A stretch of 8,443 nucleotides of DNA from Treponema sp. (lineage in GTDB: Bacteria > Spirochaetota > Spirochaetia > Treponematales > Breznakiellaceae). Of this stretch, positions 8,119-8,443 are shown one piece after another; positions within the stretch are counted from its first letter, which is position 1; each line of letters starts with the position of its first letter. The position numbers and the translations under genes were made by a program. The stretch is from contig JAIRRR010000226.1 of NCBI GenBank assembly GCA_031255875.1, positions 1-8,443 on the forward strand, given 5' to 3'. The notes under the pieces are model-generated. The model was not told the origin of the DNA and did not search any database. It saw only the letters and a program-made list of their open reading frames with translations.

Positions 8119-8160
8119 CCGGCTTCTTCCGCCCGGCAATGCCGGCGCGGGAGAAGCCGG
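8119..8160. terminator. Long imperfect hairpin closing the GC-rich segment
   Basis: CCGGCTTCT (8119-8127) pairs with AGAAGCCGG (8152-8160). The stem continues through a T8128-G8151 wobble, CCGC/GCGG (8129-8132 with 8147-8150) and CCGGC/GCCGG (8133-8137 with 8141-8145), with C8146 bulged and loop AAT. This is about 19 base pairs in 42 bases, far more than expected by chance. There is no T-tract directly after it on either strand. It lies immediately before the AT-rich promoter region, so it could end the pbpC transcript, insulate the next one, or be a palindromic intergenic repeat. Confidence 0.4.
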
Positions 8161-8185
8161 CTGAAATAGTTACAAAAATTTCCGC

Positions 8186-8214
8186 TTGACTTTTCACGAG
8201 TTTGGATATAAAAT
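8186..8214 (+). promoter_or_regulatory. Sigma70-like promoter
   Basis: TTGACT at 8186-8191 and TAAAAT at 8209-8214 are separated by exactly 17 bases, each one mismatch from consensus. An overlapping TATAAA at 8207-8212 gives a poorer 15-base spacing. The site lies in an AT-rich island that begins at about 8161 within otherwise GC-rich DNA. The expected start of transcription is near 8221, directed to the right, away from pbpC. Confidence 0.65.
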
Positions 8215-8224
8215 TTTGCATGAT

Positions 8225-8272
8225 GAAGCCGCTTCAAAACCGTGCGCGTTAACGCGCAGCCAATCGGTTTTG
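8225..8272. repeat. Nested inverted repeats at the start of the leader
   Basis: Three dyads are packed together: GAAGC/GCTTC (8225-8229 with 8231-8235), an outer stem CAAAACCG/CGGTTTTG (8235-8242 with 8265-8272), and inside it the perfect 16-base palindrome TGCGCGTTAACGCGCA (8243-8258), with GCCAAT left as a bulge. As RNA this gives an 8 bp stem stacked below a 6 bp stem with a TTAA loop. As DNA the palindrome could be an operator. A 10-codon frame starting at the ATG at 8220 ends at the TAA inside the palindrome. Confidence 0.6.
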
Positions 8273-8313
8273 GGACAGGCTCTAATCACAGGAAAAGGGG
8301 TAGATTCCGTAAA

Positions 8314-8443
<130 letters not shown>

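Larger units (their letters stand above)
7962..8160. other. GC-rich intergenic segment after pbpC
   Basis: No credible gene is visible here: there are no conserved motifs, and the small frames are Pro/Arg-rich by-products of composition. The segment has C-runs (for example C7 at 8064-8070), two strong hairpins (8026-8048 and 8119-8160), and an 11-base sequence GGCAATGCCGG present at 8000-8010 and again at 8135-8145. It probably contains the 3' end of the operon transcript. Confidence 0.6.

Noticed and set aside
7962..8160. CRISPR array or tRNA in the intergenic segment
   Set aside because: The 11-base repeat occurs only twice with no regular spacing, and no cloverleaf or CCA-type end can be drawn.
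7958..8221. 87-codon - strand open frame in the intergenic segment
   Set aside because: It spans the hairpins and the promoter region, and its product is Gly/Arg-rich with no motif or ribosome site that I can support.

Overview
The window is a GC-rich (by eye about two thirds G+C) piece of a Gram-negative-type bacterial chromosome. It carries two genes on the + strand that appear to form one operon, then a short intergenic region that runs into an artefact-like poly-G contig end. The operon pairs a very large bacterial alpha-2-macroglobulin (A2M) with penicillin-binding protein 1C (PBP1C, pbpC). This pairing is known from many Gram-negative lineages, for example E. coli yfhM-pbpC. The A2M is the long form, with motifs such as YGERGVWRPGD and RFKPVVRFFGP that I associate from memory with Bacteroidota- and spirochaete-like proteins rather than the roughly 1650-residue enterobacterial form. 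A high-GC spirochaete or a related host- or gut-associated lineage is plausible, but the sequence alone does not settle it.

Layout. Bases 1-5505 hold the A2M gene, open from the first base of the window and therefore truncated at its 5' end. The first 15 codons look like the end of a lipoprotein signal peptide ending in a Cys, so the true start lies left of the window and the GTG at 121 is not the start. The thioester motif (CVEQ) is intact. After a 5-base gap, bases 5511-7961 hold a complete pbpC with signal anchor, glycosyltransferase 51 domain, transpeptidase domain (SILK, SLN, KTGTS) and the PBP1C C-terminal domain. No terminator or promoter is visible between the two genes.

Bases 7962-8160 are very GC-rich and non-coding, with two strong hairpins, neither followed by a T-tract. 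At about 8161 composition turns abruptly AT-rich. A sigma70-like promoter (TTGACT, 17 bases, TAAAAT) sits at 8186-8214, followed by a leader with several dyads and a possible new gene start at 8314. That gene cannot be followed because the contig ends in 67 consecutive G (8377-8443).

How the genes work together. In the accepted model the membrane-anchored A2M traps attacking proteases through bait cleavage and a reactive thioester, while PBP1C polymerises and cross-links peptidoglycan, possibly repairing wall damage. Their tight coupling fits a periplasmic defence and repair module. I found no new defence system, CRISPR array, tRNA, rRNA or transposase gene here. The least explained part is the AT-rich structured leader at the right end.
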